The translations under genes were made by a program, and so were the position numbers. From Bacillus massiliglaciei (GTDB lineage Bacteria > Bacillota > Bacilli > Bacillales > DSM-1321), in assembly GCF_900098925.1 (NCBI RefSeq), contig NZ_LT622357.1, forward strand, positions 272,170-336,169: a stretch of DNA of 64,000 bases, given 5' to 3'. Shown piece after piece: positions 1 through 7,967 of this stretch; within the stretch, counting starts at the first letter, position 1, and every line of letters begins with the position of its first letter. The notes under the pieces were generated by a model. The model was given only the letters and a program-made list of their open reading frames with translations, did no database searches and was not told the origin of the DNA.

Positions 1-138
1 GCCGACGTCTCAGTCATCTCCGTCTTCCAGGTCTTCAGGCTGCTCTTTATCTTCCTGCTTGTCATGCCGGCCTTAAGGTTTTACTATCAAATTGCAGCCA
101 AAAAACAAGTACTGGAACGAAAACGGGGAATTGTTTAG
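1..138 (+). CDS. C-terminal end of an AbrB-like membrane protein (partial)
   Basis: Frame 1 is open from the window edge to a TAG at 136-138, giving the last 45 residues of a protein that starts outside the window. The piece holds one strongly hydrophobic segment (about residues 10-28, rich in Leu, Ile, Phe) followed by a basic tail ending in KRKRGIV-like residues. The motif 'VFQVFRLLFIF' then a Pro-containing helix resembles the C-terminus of the AbrB/ammonia-monooxygenase-regulator family of integral membrane proteins; this assignment is by recall and rests on a short stretch. The gene was followed by a terminator that is now split by an IS element. Confidence 0.5.
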   Translation, partial: ADVSVISVFQVFRLLFIFLLVMPALRFYYQIAAKKQVLERKRGIV

Positions 139-152
139 GTAAATAATAGAAT

Positions 153-165
153 AAAAAAATCCAAT
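153..165 (+). terminator. Left arm of a terminator split by the IS3 element
   Basis: The A-rich arm at 153-165 (A7 then TCCAAT) pairs with 1651-1665 (GAAATTGGA then T6) on the other side of the insertion. Joined, they form a bidirectional rho-independent hairpin downstream of the AbrB-like gene, convergent with the small gene at 1733-1906. Confidence 0.7.
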
Positions 166-220
166 TGGTGCTGCACCCCAGAAGTTAGAGTTCAAAATCT
201 AAGTTCTGGGGTGTTTTTCT

Positions 221-781
221 ATGGTGAAATATAGTAAAGAAACGAAATTAAAACTCGTAAGGGAATATCTATCAGGTAGTTTAAGCTATCATCAATTAGC
301 CCAAAAATACGGCATACCAAATCGTACATCCATACAAAACTGGGTACGTTCTTATAAAGAATTTGGAGAAGCAGGCATAGAAAGGAAACGGGGAAAACAA
401 GTTTATTCTGTTCAATTCAAACGTACTGTATTACACTTTATGAAACAAACAGAGGCTTCTTACTATGATACAGCGATGGAATTTAACCTGAATAACCCTT
501 CTTTAATTGCCAATTGGAGAAGGAAATAATTAGATGAAGGGATAGAAGGCCTCGAAGAAAAAAGGAAAGGACGGCTTCCTATGTCTAAAAAAGCTAAACT
601 GAATGGATCTAAGCGGGGAACAGAATCTCGTGAAGAACAGTTAGAGCGTGAAAATGAGCTGCTTCGATTAGAGGTTGCGTATTTAAAAAAGCTAAACGCT
701 TTTCAGGAGAACCCGGATGCCTTCCTCGAAAAGCACAGGCAGCGCTGGCATTCGAACTCCACGAAGAAGGATTCCGATTAA
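221..781 (+). pseudogene. IS3-family orfA, interrupted by a premature stop
   Basis: The reading frame encodes the helix-turn-helix DNA-binding half of an IS3 transposase: two repeated HTH segments ('SYHQLAQKYGIPN' and 'SYYDTAMEFNLNN'), then a charged leucine-zipper-like coiled coil (about residues 130-160) ending at the frameshift site. A TAA at 527-529 interrupts it after 102 codons. The same frame resumes at once with LDEGIEGLEEKRKG and runs to 781, so a single nonsense change is the simplest explanation. An internal ATG at 581 could restart the C-terminal part, but whether that occurs is unknown. Confidence 0.85.
685..691 (+). other. Programmed -1 frameshift heptamer A-AAA-AAG
   Basis: In the orfA frame the codons AAA (686-688) and AAG (689-691) follow TTA. 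The heptamer A AAA AAG matches the canonical IS3-family slippery site. A -1 slip here moves into the orfB frame, which is open from 691 to 1608. Confidence 0.8.
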
Positions 782-1608
782 TCGATGTCCTTGAAGTAGT
801 AGGGATTCCTGAAGCTACGTATCATTATCACATCCAACAATGTAAGAAAGAAGATCCTGATCAAAAATGGAAAGATATCATTCTAGAATTGTTTAAAAAA
901 CATAAAGGACGATACGGATACCGCCGGATTCATTCGGAATTAAAGGCACACGGTCATGTCATCAATCATAAAAAAGTGCAGCGAATTATGGGGGAGCTAG
1001 ACTTAAAATGTGGAAAATTCACATGTAAATCCCGCTATAATTCCTACAGAGGGAAGGTGGGGAAAGTGGCTAAAAACCGTTTGAACCGTCGGTTTACTGC
1101 CCCTTACCGCCTTCAAAAATTAGTAACAGATGTGACAGAGTTTAAATGTACAGGAAATGAAAAACTGTATTTAAGTCCGATAGTAGACCTTCATAACGGT
1201 GAAATTATCTCTTTCGGGATTTCTAACAGACCCACACTGGATTTGGTTTTAGCCCCATTGAACCAAGCAATAGATATAGTTAAAAATGAAGCTGGCTATC
1301 GCACAACCATTCATTCAGACCAAGGCTGGCAGTATCAACATAATAAATGGGTGAAGGCACTAAAGGTCAACAAAATCTTTCAAAGTATGTCCCGAAAAGC
1401 CACGTGTGCAGATAACGCAGCCATGGAGAATTTCTTTGGGATTCTGAAACAGGAAATGTATTACGGGGAAGAACTCATATCGTATGGTGAGCTTAAGAAA
1501 AAAATAGCAGAGTACATCGATTATTATAACCACATACGGATTAAGCAAAAATTGGCTGGCTTAAGTCCAGTGCAGTACCGAACTCAAACCAGCCAACCAG
1601 CTGCATAA
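691..1608 (+). CDS. IS3-family transposase orfB (DDE catalytic half)
   Basis: Entered by -1 frameshift from orfA, this frame is open from the slippery site to TAA at 1606-1608; the first internal ATG is at 889. The HTH_21-like region near 'GRYGYRRIHSEL' is followed by the integrase core. Catalytic acidic residues are visible as Asp in 'VTDVTEF', Asp in 'HSDQGWQY' and Glu in 'NAAMENFFGILKQE' with the following Lys. Length and motifs fit IS150-group transposases. The orfB part looks intact although orfA is broken. Confidence 0.9.
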   Translation, partial: AKRFSGEPGCLPRKAQAALAFELHEEGFRLIDVLEVVGIPEATYHYHIQQCKKEDPDQKWKDIILELFKKHKGRYGYRRIHSELKAHGHVINHKKVQRIMGELDLKCGKFTCKSRYNSYRGKVGKVAKNRLNRRFTAPYRLQKLVTDVTEFKCTGNEKLYLSPIVDLHNGEIISFGISNRPTLDLVLAPLNQAIDIVKNEAGYRTTIHSDQGWQYQHNKWVKALKVNKIFQSMSRKATCADNAAMENFFGILKQEMYYGEELISYGELKKKIAEYIDYYNHIRIKQKLAGLSPVQYRTQTSQPAA

Positions 1609-1639
1609 TATAAACTCTAACTTTATGGGGTCACTACCA

Positions 1640-1665
1640 TTTCTCACCAAGAAATTGGATTTTTT
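1640..1665 (+). terminator. Right part of the IS-split terminator
   Basis: TTTCTCACCAAGAAATTGG followed by T6 is the loop and right arm of the hairpin whose left arm is at 153-165. The segment can still form a small hairpin by itself (ATTTCT / AGAAAT). Confidence 0.6.
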
Positions 1666-1732
1666 GTTTATATGCATGGATTTTCGATAGATTTTATCCT
1701 GTTTTAAGGAATAACTATTCTTATAATAAGAA

Positions 1733-1906
1733 CTATTTTATGTTTTTGATTTTACTGAGAATATAAAGCTGGAGCCCTAAAACGATGCCGATTAAGACAC
1801 TAAGAATGAAAAACGGGCCATTATCTTCTCCAATAACAGGTAATAACAGAAATAATATAGCTTCACTGATAACCACACCGAGCACAATATATAGGAAAGC
1901 TTTCAT
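1733..1906 (-). CDS. Small membrane protein, 57 residues, unknown function
   Basis: On the minus strand ATG at 1906 is preceded by a strong ribosome binding site (GGGAGGGAG) 7 nt away, and the frame runs 57 codons to TAG at 1733. The product has two hydrophobic segments (about residues 3-24 and 31-50) separated by a short GEDNGP linker, and a Lys-rich end (SKIKNIK), so a two-helix membrane protein is likely. I do not recognise a family. It lies just downstream of the repeat-rich hypothetical gene at 1998-2576 and may be cotranscribed with it. Confidence 0.65.
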   Translation of the reverse strand: MKAFLYIVLGVVISEAILFLLLPVIGEDNGPFFILSVLIGIVLGLQLYILSKIKNIK

Positions 1907-1997
1907 TCAGGCACTCCCTCCCAAACAATTCTATCATACTCTTTATTTAGCTGAAGAATTCTTATCGATTGGAGCCTTTTCCAGCTGGCTCTCAAGT

Positions 1998-2576
1998 CTA
2001 TTCATCTATCCCTAACTGAATTTCCTGAGTTTCTTCTTTTATTTGGCCAATTAAGGAAAGAACCGAACCGACTGCCTGAATCCAGCTGCCGAGTACCCCC
2101 ATGAATTGTGCATCTGCATCCTGTTCATCCTCAAGCTGATACATTCCGCCCAAGGCCTGCATGGAATTCCCAATCCCTTGCAAGAGTCCCCCGATTATAT
2201 TAAAGGACCGTCCAGAAGGCGTGTTATCTTCAAACTCATCTGTTAAACCGACGAAACTCCCCAGGGCCTGCAGCCAATTACCCGTAACGATCAATCTTTG
2301 ATCAACATGATCTTCAAATTTGATAAGCAAACCGATGATTACTGTGGAATTTCCTACAGCTTGTGTAACATCCCCAATATACTCCAATGAAAGTATATTT
2401 CCCTGACCATCAACAGATAAAGCATTCCCCGTTGCTTGCAGGACATTCCCCTGAAGCCTTAAATGAAAGCTGGCCTTTTTCCCGATTCCCTTAAAAGGAG
2501 TGCTCCCAATAGCTGACTCAATGGTGCCTATTGCCGACAGAACCGAACCAAAAATCTCTTTAAAATGGCTTCCCAT
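1998..2576 (-). CDS. Repeat-rich hypothetical protein (DUF6944-like)
   Basis: The protein of about 192 residues has six degenerate repeats spaced roughly 25-35 residues, each with a core like G-N-x-L-Q-A-x-G-N (seen as GNVLQATGN, GDVTQAVGN, GNWLQALGS, GGLLQGIGN, GSWIQAVGS). Between repeats are short acidic linkers. No signal peptide or catalytic motif is visible; the alternating Gly and aliphatic residues suggest amphipathic hairpins or helices. It resembles Bacillus proteins annotated as DUF6944 repetitive proteins, a family of unknown role. I prefer the start at 2576 because GGGGGAG lies just upstream; an ATG at 2615 in the same frame lacks a ribosome binding site. Confidence 0.65.
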   Translation of the reverse strand: MGSHFKEIFGSVLSAIGTIESAIGSTPFKGIGKKASFHLRLQGNVLQATGNALSVDGQGNILSLEYIGDVTQAVGNSTVIIGLLIKFEDHVDQRLIVTGNWLQALGSFVGLTDEFEDNTPSGRSFNIIGGLLQGIGNSMQALGGMYQLEDEQDADAQFMGVLGSWIQAVGSVLSLIGQIKEETQEIQLGIDE

Positions 2577-2708
2577 CCTACTCCCCCAGCTATTTGTTAT
2601 AGGCATATTATTCATTGTCAGGGGGAAAGGTTTATCATTATAAATGTATTATTGTTTTTACAAAATGAAAAAGTTCTTGGACAAAATAAATATGCTTTAT
2701 ACATAAAT

Positions 2709-2733
2709 GAGCCCGGGAAAAATTCCCGAGCTC
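2709..2733 (-). terminator. Hairpin downstream of the HicB-like pseudogene
   Basis: GAGCCCGGGAA and TTCCCGAGCTC form an 11-bp stem with one mismatch and a 3-nt loop. On the minus strand it follows the stop at 2740 and is succeeded by TCATTTAT, a weak U-rich tail. Confidence 0.5.
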
Positions 2734-2739
2734 TTGCAC

Positions 2740-3033
2740 TTAAATCTCGACATATTCAACGATAACCCGAGAGACTGAGAACTCTTCGTCTGTCCGTATA
2801 TCAATCTTTTGAAGCGGGGTCGTATCAGGTAAAATCATACCTCTCTCCTCAGCTTCCTCCCTCGCCATTTCAAGTATTTCTTTCCCTGCCTCTATCGCGT
2901 CCTTGCGAGAGCTTCCCGCAGTATAGCTCATTCCGAAGCCTGCGTTCCAAAGATCCGGAAACTAAAGGGCGACCGCATACTCTCCCTTTTTGCTTTGATG
3001 CCATTCATACCACATAATTGCCGCATACTTCAT
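2740..3033 (-). pseudogene. HicB-type antitoxin-like gene broken by an internal TAG
   Basis: Minus-strand ATG at 3033 with GAAGGAG upstream starts MKYAAIMWYEWHQSKKGEY, then a TAG at 2962-2964 stops it after 23 codons. The same frame continues at once with FPDL, and then an acidic helix (DAIEAGKEILEMAREEAEERG) and PDTTP, the pattern of HicB partial RNase-H-fold antitoxins. A restart at ATG 2931 would give a 63-residue fragment without the N-terminal strands. Just upstream, ATG at 3147 with a strong GGAGGAG site begins a 14-codon frame; in-frame sequence after its TAG (GSD..RPG.KTTV) faintly resembles a HicA toxin core, so this may be a decayed hicAB pair. Confidence 0.55.
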
Positions 3034-3147
3034 ATTACATTTCTCCTTCACGGTTGTTTTGCAACCAGGTCGAGAAGATACATCACTCCCTATCCTCCCG
3101 ACCTAGTTACTTTCCTCCCGTGCCTTGACAATCTCTGTAAGCTGCAT

Positions 3148-3480
3148 TGCCTCTCCTCCATACATTCTTTAAGATTAATTATACACAAAAAATGGAAAAT
3201 AACGTGAAGAGAAGCCTCCCACAAAGAGGTCCCCTTTATATCAGCGGACCATTTTCCTTTCATTTAACTTAAACAAGCTTAATAATATAAACATTCCCTT
3301 ATACGAAAAAAATACAGAGTATTTTATAAGAGATAAATGGAACAAACCTATTAATTTAACTTGAATCAGAAAAAACCCTATGATTGCATTGATCAGATCA
3401 TGGATGCAGAGTAATTTCATTGCTGCAACATTCAAGTATGCTTTTATTGTATGTTTGGACTTTATCAGTTAAACCAAACA
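3148..3480. other. Intergenic region without a recognised gene
   Basis: AT-rich stretch between the HicB-like remnant and the tRNA terminator. Frames in it lack ribosome binding sites and family features. I see nothing supportable. Confidence 0.5.
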
Positions 3481-3526
3481 AAAAAGCCTGCTATAATACG
3501 GATAACCGTAATATAACAGGCTTTTT
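3481..3526 (-). terminator. Bidirectional terminator downstream of tRNA-Arg
   Basis: AAAAAGCCTG... pairs with ...CAGGCTTTTT through a 21-bp arm (two mismatches) and a 4-nt loop (ATAA). It has A-tract and T-tract on opposite sides, so works on either strand. Confidence 0.8.
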
Positions 3527-3534
3527 CACTGTAA

Positions 3535-3608
<74 letters not shown>

Positions 3609-3726
3609 ATGATAAATATTATGTATGTCTCAAGGGATTTCCTTAGGACACTTCTTATTATATGTATTTACACCAAGTAAGTCAACATATTTTTTAAAAA
3701 TAATTTCTCCAAGTGAAAATTGGTTG

Positions 3727-3753
3727 TAAAACAGGAAGGTTTGCCCTTCCTGC
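3727..3753 (-). terminator. Terminator of the rdgB-ysnB pair
   Basis: CAGGAAGG (3732-3739) and CCTTCCTG (3745-3752) form an 8-bp stem; on the minus strand it is followed by TTTTAC. Confidence 0.6.
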
Positions 3754-3770
3754 TGTTATTATACCCTATT

Positions 3771-4283
3771 TCAAGACAGTTGGTAAATGCGGCTTAGTGC
3801 CTGCACGGGATTTCCTTCTGTATCGAAGAAAGTGACCTTAGCTTCTTCCCCGTTGATTTCTAGAATGACGTAGGTTTTTTCAATCCGCCCTCTAGGCTGG
3901 CGGATGCTGCCTGGATTAATGAACAGGCTTTTGCCGATCATTTCGGATCCAGCTGCATGTGAATGGCCGAAACAGACGATATCAGCTTCCGCTTCTTCGC
4001 TTTTATAGGCAAGATTCATTAAGGTCATTTTGACATTGTAATGATGGCCGTGTGTCACGAAGAATCGCCTGCCCCCAATTGTTTCGGTCAGGTCATTTGG
4101 GTAGGCTGCGTCATAATCACAGTTTCCCCGGACAGCAAGCAGGCTGTCCATTTCCGGTGCATCTTTTGGAAGTTCTGAATCTCCGCAGTGAATAGCCGCT
4201 TCTATTTCTCCTTCATGCCGGGCCTTGATCTGTTGGATTTCTTCCGTCAGTCCATGGCTGTCACTCATGATCAGCACTTTCAT
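3771..4283 (-). CDS. ysnB: YsnB-like metallophosphoesterase (YfcE/MJ0936 family)
   Basis: The 170-residue product has the calcineurin-like phosphoesterase signature: DSHG near residue 8, GDSE near 38, RGNCD near 54, HGHHYNV near 79 and GHSHAA near 107, which would bind two divalent metals. Family members hydrolyse phosphodiesters in vitro; the cellular substrate is unknown. The ATG overlaps the rdgB stop (TAATG), so translation is coupled. The pairing with rdgB is conserved in Bacillus. Confidence 0.9.
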   Translation of the reverse strand: MKVLIMSDSHGLTEEIQQIKARHEGEIEAAIHCGDSELPKDAPEMDSLLAVRGNCDYDAAYPNDLTETIGGRRFFVTHGHHYNVKMTLMNLAYKSEEAEADIVCFGHSHAAGSEMIGKSLFINPGSIRQPRGRIEKTYVILEINGEEAKVTFFDTEGNPVQALSRIYQLS

Positions 4284-4897
4284 TACTGATTCCCTTCTTC
4301 CTGTCCCAGAAATGCATCCAATTTCCCTTCTAGTGCTTTCAAGGCATTGGCCCGGTGGCTGACGCGGTTCTTCTCTTCCTTTGTCATTTCGGCAGCCGTT
4401 TTTCCGAATTCTTTGGAGTAAAAGACGGGATCGTAGCCAAAGCCATTTTCCCCCGCTTGTTCTTCGGCAATATATCCTTCAAACGTTCCGGAGACGGTAA
4501 TGGTTTTTTGGTTTGGCGAGGCGAGTGCCAAAGCACAGTAAAAACGGGCTGTTCTTTTCTCCATTGGAACTCCCTTCAATTCATTGAGGAGCTTTGCCAT
4601 ATTGGCGGCGTCATCCTTCTGTTCTCCGGCATAACGGGCGGAGTAGACGCCAGGCCTTCCATCCAGTGCATCCACAATCAATCCAGAATCATCAGAAATG
4701 ACAAATGTATTCATTTCTTTGGCAATGGCTTCCGCTTTTAAAATTGCATTTTCTTCAAATGTGGTGCCGGTCTCCTCTACATCTGGAGCTCCCGCGACAT
4801 CTAACAGGGTTTTGACCTGATAGCCTTTTTTTCCGAACAGGCTTTCAAATTCTTTTGCCTTACCGGCATTTTTTGTGGCAATGATGACGGTTTTCAC
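4283..4897 (-). CDS. rdgB: XTP/dITP diphosphatase (RdgB/HAM1 family)
   Basis: This 204-residue protein removes non-canonical purine nucleoside triphosphates (dITP, XTP, ITP) by releasing pyrophosphate, keeping them out of DNA and RNA. Family motifs are seen: TKNAGKAKEF at the N-terminus, EETGTTFEENA near residue 42, SDDSGL with GRPGVYSARYAG near 68-90, and GFGYDPVF near 150. The start is GTG at 4897 with AGAAGGAGAG 8 nt upstream. It corresponds to ysnA of B. subtilis, where rph lies directly upstream; here rph is absent and a divergent thiamine operon follows. Confidence 0.92.
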   Translation of the reverse strand: MKTVIIATKNAGKAKEFESLFGKKGYQVKTLLDVAGAPDVEETGTTFEENAILKAEAIAKEMNTFVISDDSGLIVDALDGRPGVYSARYAGEQKDDAANMAKLLNELKGVPMEKRTARFYCALALASPNQKTITVSGTFEGYIAEEQAGENGFGYDPVFYSKEFGKTAAEMTKEEKNRVSHRANALKALEGKLDAFLGQEEGNQ

Positions 4898-5061
4898 GTG
4901 ATTACTCTCCTTCTGATCGCTCTGTATTGGTGTTATCTACATCCAGTCTATCATATCCTGGGAGGACTTTTCACTTGAGCGGATAATTGAAAAAAAGGAA
5001 TTTTTTATTGAAAGATTCAGAACCTTGTAATAGAATGGGGTTGTAAATAATTGAATACCTG

Positions 5062-5154
5062 AACACTAGGGGATCCCTTGATAAGGGCTGAGAATAAAGT
5101 AGTTACTTTTAAACCCTCATAACCTGATTAGATTAGTATCTGCGTAGGGAAGCT
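5062..5154 (+). promoter_or_regulatory. TPP riboswitch (THI element)
   Basis: The conserved thi-box strings are present in order: CTAGGGG near 5066, GGGCTGAGA at about 5085-5093, ACCCTCATAACCTGAT near 5113, and CTGCGTAGGGAAG at 5140-5152. This aptamer binds thiamine pyrophosphate. It is followed by a terminator hairpin, so control is by premature transcription termination of the thi operon. Confidence 0.95.
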
Positions 5155-5194
5155 GTATTTGGTTTGCATATTTTTGTATCCGCAAACGACACCC

Positions 5195-5227
5195 AACCAC
5201 TTTTCTACTTGAGGAAAGTGGTTTTTT
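5195..5227 (+). terminator. Riboswitch-controlled terminator
   Basis: AACCACTTT and AAAGTGGTT flank a short loop and are followed by T6. It lies between the TPP aptamer and tenI and is the expected expression platform. Confidence 0.85.
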
Positions 5228-5281
5228 ATTTGATACATTCCCTGCAAGCTTACTGATTTCTTCTGTAAAAGAGGTGAAACG

Positions 5282-5869
5282 ATGAAGCTGATGGCTGTAA
5301 CGGATGATACTCATTCGGTTCCTGAACTGGCAGACAAAATCATCCGGATTCAGCAGCGGATTGATTGTATCCAAATCCGTGAAAAGACGAAGACCGAAGA
5401 GGAAATTCTTGCTTTAGCGGCGTTGCTTGAGGATCGTGAATTCCCAAAAGAAAAGCTGATCCTGAATTCCCAGGCAGATTTGGCATGGGCGGCAGGCATT
5501 CCCGCTGTGCACCTGCCCGAATCAGGCGAATCAGTGAAAACCATCAAACAGCGTTATCCGCAATTAAGAATCGGGCGCTCCGTCCACTCCTTAGAGGGAG
5601 CACGACAGGCAGAAATCGATGGTGCAGACTATGTCATGTATGGGCATTGTTTCGAAACGAACAGCAAAAAGGGACAGGCCCCGAATGGCTTGCACCCGTT
5701 AAAAAAAATCAAAGAAGAACTGACGATTCCCGTCTATGCGATTGGCGGGATAACAGCGGACCGAATTCCGATGGTAACGGCAGATGGAATCGCCGTTATG
5801 TCGGGTATCTTTTCTGTCCAAGATCCGCTTGCTTCAACAATCCAATTATATGAGGCGATGAAACGATGA
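5282..5869 (+). CDS. tenI: Thiazole tautomerase TenI
   Basis: The 195-residue product is a ThiE/TenI-type (beta/alpha)8 barrel. In Bacillus, TenI aromatises the thiazole carboxylate phosphate tautomer made by ThiG. Visible features are the N-terminal 'IQIREK' phosphate-side strand, 'VHLPESG', 'IGRSVHSLEGA', the 'YVMYGHCFETNSK' region and 'VYAIGGIT' with a downstream Gly-rich phosphate loop. TenI rather than ThiE is favoured by the neighbours (thiO-thiS-thiG-thiF) and the short length. ATG follows AAGAGGTG. It is the first gene of the riboswitch-controlled operon; tenA is not present. Its end overlaps thiO by 4 bp. Confidence 0.88.
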   Translation: MKLMAVTDDTHSVPELADKIIRIQQRIDCIQIREKTKTEEEILALAALLEDREFPKEKLILNSQADLAWAAGIPAVHLPESGESVKTIKQRYPQLRIGRSVHSLEGARQAEIDGADYVMYGHCFETNSKKGQAPNGLHPLKKIKEELTIPVYAIGGITADRIPMVTADGIAVMSGIFSVQDPLASTIQLYEAMKR

Positions 5870-6984
5870 AAAAGAACTGTGAAGCTGTCATTATAGGCGG
5901 AGGAATTATTGGCTGCTCCATCGCCTATTATTTAGCAAAGGAAAAGCTGGATGTGGCTTTATTTGAGGAAGGGTCGATCGGCGCGAACACGACGAGTGCG
6001 GCAGCCGGGATGCTTGGTTCCCATTCAGAATGCGAAGGGGATTATGATGTTTTCTTTCCTTTTGCCAGAAGCAGTCAGGCCGCATACGCCACGCTGAAGG
6101 ATGAATTATTCGAGCTCAGCGGGATTGATATCGGCTATAAAACAGGCGGAATTCTGAAGCTTGCCTATTCAGAATTGGACAAAGCAAAGCTTCAGTCTCT
6201 TCTGACCCAGCCTACCGTTCAGTGGCTGGAACCAAAATCTGTCCGGGAAATGGAACCCGCCGTAACGCCAGATCTGACAGGGGCAGCCTACATAAAAGAT
6301 GATGTAAGCGTCCTTCCGATTGGGGCCTGCCGGGCATTCGCAGAGAGCGCTATGAAGCTTGGCGCTTCTCTCATTGAGCATACAGCGGTTGAATCAGTCC
6401 AAAAACGGGGCAGCCGTTATATCGTTCATACCAATCAAGGCTCGGTTACGGCCGATCATGTTGTCGTGGCAAACGGCATTCAAAGCACTGCCTTTTTCAA
6501 AGAGCTGGGGCTCCCCCATCAGCTATCCCCCGTCAAAGGCGAGTGCCTTTCCGTGAACGATGAAAAAGGAAGCCTTGAGCACACGCTTTTCCATGATTTT
6601 TTCTATATCATGCCACGCAAAAACGGCAGGCTCGTCATCGGTGCCACGATGATCGAGAACGACTGGGATACAGGTGTCAGCCTGAATGGGATTGAGACTC
6701 TCATTTCGAAAGCGAAAAGAATGTATCCGGCGGTTGAAGAGATGAAAGTTGATTCAGTCTGGGCAGGATTACGGCCGCAAACCTTTGATCAACGCCCGTT
6801 CATCGGCCGCCATCCGGAGGAAGAAGGAATCATTTTTGCGTCCGGCCATTACCGGAACGGAATCCTGCTGGCACCGGCAACAGGCCAGATGGTCCGAGAC
6901 TTGATCCTAAACAGGAAGATTAAAAGCGAATGGCTGGAGGCCTTCAAAGTTGAGCGCCCCATGCCAATGAAAGTCGGAGGGTGA
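5866..6984 (+). CDS. thiO: Glycine oxidase ThiO
   Basis: This FAD-dependent amine oxidase (372 residues) oxidises glycine to iminoacetate, the glycine-derived precursor of the thiazole ring. The N-terminal Rossmann motif VIIGGGIIGCSIAYYLA (residues 8-24) binds FAD, followed by the acidic end of the second strand (LFEEG) and the typical TTSAAAGM segment. The C-terminal part has 'WAGLRPQTFDQRPFIG' and 'GHYRNGILLAPATGQ', the DAO-family FAD-contact motifs. It overlaps tenI by 4 bp, so translation is coupled. Confidence 0.93.
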   Translation: MKKNCEAVIIGGGIIGCSIAYYLAKEKLDVALFEEGSIGANTTSAAAGMLGSHSECEGDYDVFFPFARSSQAAYATLKDELFELSGIDIGYKTGGILKLAYSELDKAKLQSLLTQPTVQWLEPKSVREMEPAVTPDLTGAAYIKDDVSVLPIGACRAFAESAMKLGASLIEHTAVESVQKRGSRYIVHTNQGSVTADHVVVANGIQSTAFFKELGLPHQLSPVKGECLSVNDEKGSLEHTLFHDFFYIMPRKNGRLVIGATMIENDWDTGVSLNGIETLISKAKRMYPAVEEMKVDSVWAGLRPQTFDQRPFIGRHPEEEGIIFASGHYRNGILLAPATGQMVRDLILNRKIKSEWLEAFKVERPMPMKVGG

Positions 6985-6992
6985 TAAAACAG

Positions 6993-7196
6993 ATGGTCAT
7001 TCAATTAAACGGAAATCAGGTTGATTTGCCAGAAGAGATTCATAATGTGGAACAATTGCTGTCCCATTATCACTTGGAAGATAAGATTGTCGTTGTGGAA
7101 GTGAACAGGGATATCATTCCGAAAGAAACATACCCGGCAAGCGGGCTGTCAAACGGAGATCGAGTAGAAATTATCCATTTTGTAGGAGGCGGTTGA
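6993..7196 (+). CDS. thiS: Sulfur carrier protein ThiS
   Basis: This ubiquitin-fold protein of 67 residues carries sulfur as a C-terminal thiocarboxylate for thiazole synthesis. The essential C-terminal Gly-Gly is present in the ending HFVGGG. ATG at 6993 is preferred: GGAGGG at 6976-6981 is 11 nt upstream, whereas GTG at 6981 in the same frame would overlap its own binding site. Partner proteins ThiF (adenylation) and ThiG (acceptor) are encoded immediately downstream. Confidence 0.92.
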   Translation: MVIQLNGNQVDLPEEIHNVEQLLSHYHLEDKIVVVEVNRDIIPKETYPASGLSNGDRVEIIHFVGGG

Positions 7197-7199
7197 ATC

Positions 7200-7967
7200 A
7201 TGTTAAAAATTGCAGATCGTACATTTCATTCAAGACTTTTATTAGGAACAGGCAAATATCCTTCTTTTGATATTCAAAAAAAGGCGGTTAACGTTTCTGG
7301 TGCGGAAATTTTAACATTTGCGGTCAGGAGAATGAATCTATTTTCAGAAGAACAGCCGAATTTTCTCGAACAGCTTGATTTGTCCAAATATACCTTGCTC
7401 CCGAATACAGCCGGCGCCAAAACAGCCGAGGAAGCAGTACGGATCGCCAAACTGGCGAAGGCTTCCGGATTATGTGACATGGTAAAAGTAGAAGTCATCG
7501 GGGATGACCGCTCCCTGCTGCCTGATCCTGTGGAAACATTGAAGGCTTCGGAACTGTTATTGGAAGAGGGGTTTATCGTCCTGCCTTATACGTCCGATGA
7601 TGTTGTGCTGGCAAAACGCCTGGAGGAACTCGGCGTGCATGCAATTATGCCTGGGGCTTCGCCGATTGGCTCTGGCAAGGGAATCATCAACCCCCTGCAT
7701 CTAAAGTTTATTATTGAGCAATCGTCGGTACCGGTCATTATCGATGCCGGGATTGGTTCGCCTAAGGATGCGGCGTTTGCGATGGAGCTTGGAGCAGACG
7801 GCGTTTTGTTGAATACGGCGGTGTCTGCTGCACAGGATCCGGTTAAAATGGCGGAAGCGATGAAGCTCGCGGTCGAGGCTGGCAGACTTGGTTTCGAAGC
7901 TGGACGGATTGCAGAAAAAGAATACGCAACAGCGAGCAGCCCGACGACTGGAATGTTGTCCTCTTGA
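7200..7967 (+). CDS. thiG: Thiazole synthase ThiG
   Basis: ThiG (255 residues) condenses deoxyxylulose 5-phosphate, iminoacetate and ThiS-thiocarboxylate into the thiazole phosphate. Family hallmarks: '[13 protein letters not shown]' at the N-terminus, '[18 protein letters not shown]' near residue 62, the 'MVKVEVIGD' strand with the Schiff-base lysine, 'GSGKGI' near residue 160 and '[27 protein letters not shown]' as two adjoining segments forming the phosphate site. The ATG follows GGAGGCGG by 7 nt. The TGA overlaps the thiF start. Confidence 0.95.
   Translation: MLKIADRTFHSRLLLGTGKYPSFDIQKKAVNVSGAEILTFAVRRMNLFSEEQPNFLEQLDLSKYTLLPNTAGAKTAEEAVRIAKLAKASGLCDMVKVEVIGDDRSLLPDPVETLKASELLLEEGFIVLPYTSDDVVLAKRLEELGVHAIMPGASPIGSGKGIINPLHLKFIIEQSSVPVIIDAGIGSPKDAAFAMELGADGVLLNTAVSAAQDPVKMAEAMKLAVEAGRLGFEAGRIAEKEYATASSPTTGMLSS

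Larger units (their letters stand above)
166..1639 (+). mobile_element. IS3-family insertion sequence (IS150-like)
   Basis: Terminal inverted repeats begin TGGTGCTGCACCCC on the left (166 onward) and TGGTAGTGACCCC on the right (read inward from 1639); both continue into AAGTTAGAGTTT-like sequence. The element is about 1.47 kb with overlapping orfA and orfB joined by a -1 frameshift site. No clear target duplication is visible. It sits inside a terminator stem. A decayed relative is at about 39.7-40.1 kb. The orfA frame carries a premature stop, so this copy may be unable to transpose by itself. Confidence 0.9.

Noticed and set aside
3034..3147. Intact hicA gene
   Set aside because: The frame stops after 14 codons, and similarity beyond the stop is too weak to call a gene.
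3241..3435. 64-codon minus-strand frame with hydrophobic product
   Set aside because: No ribosome binding site, AT-rich composition and no family similarity; probably chance.
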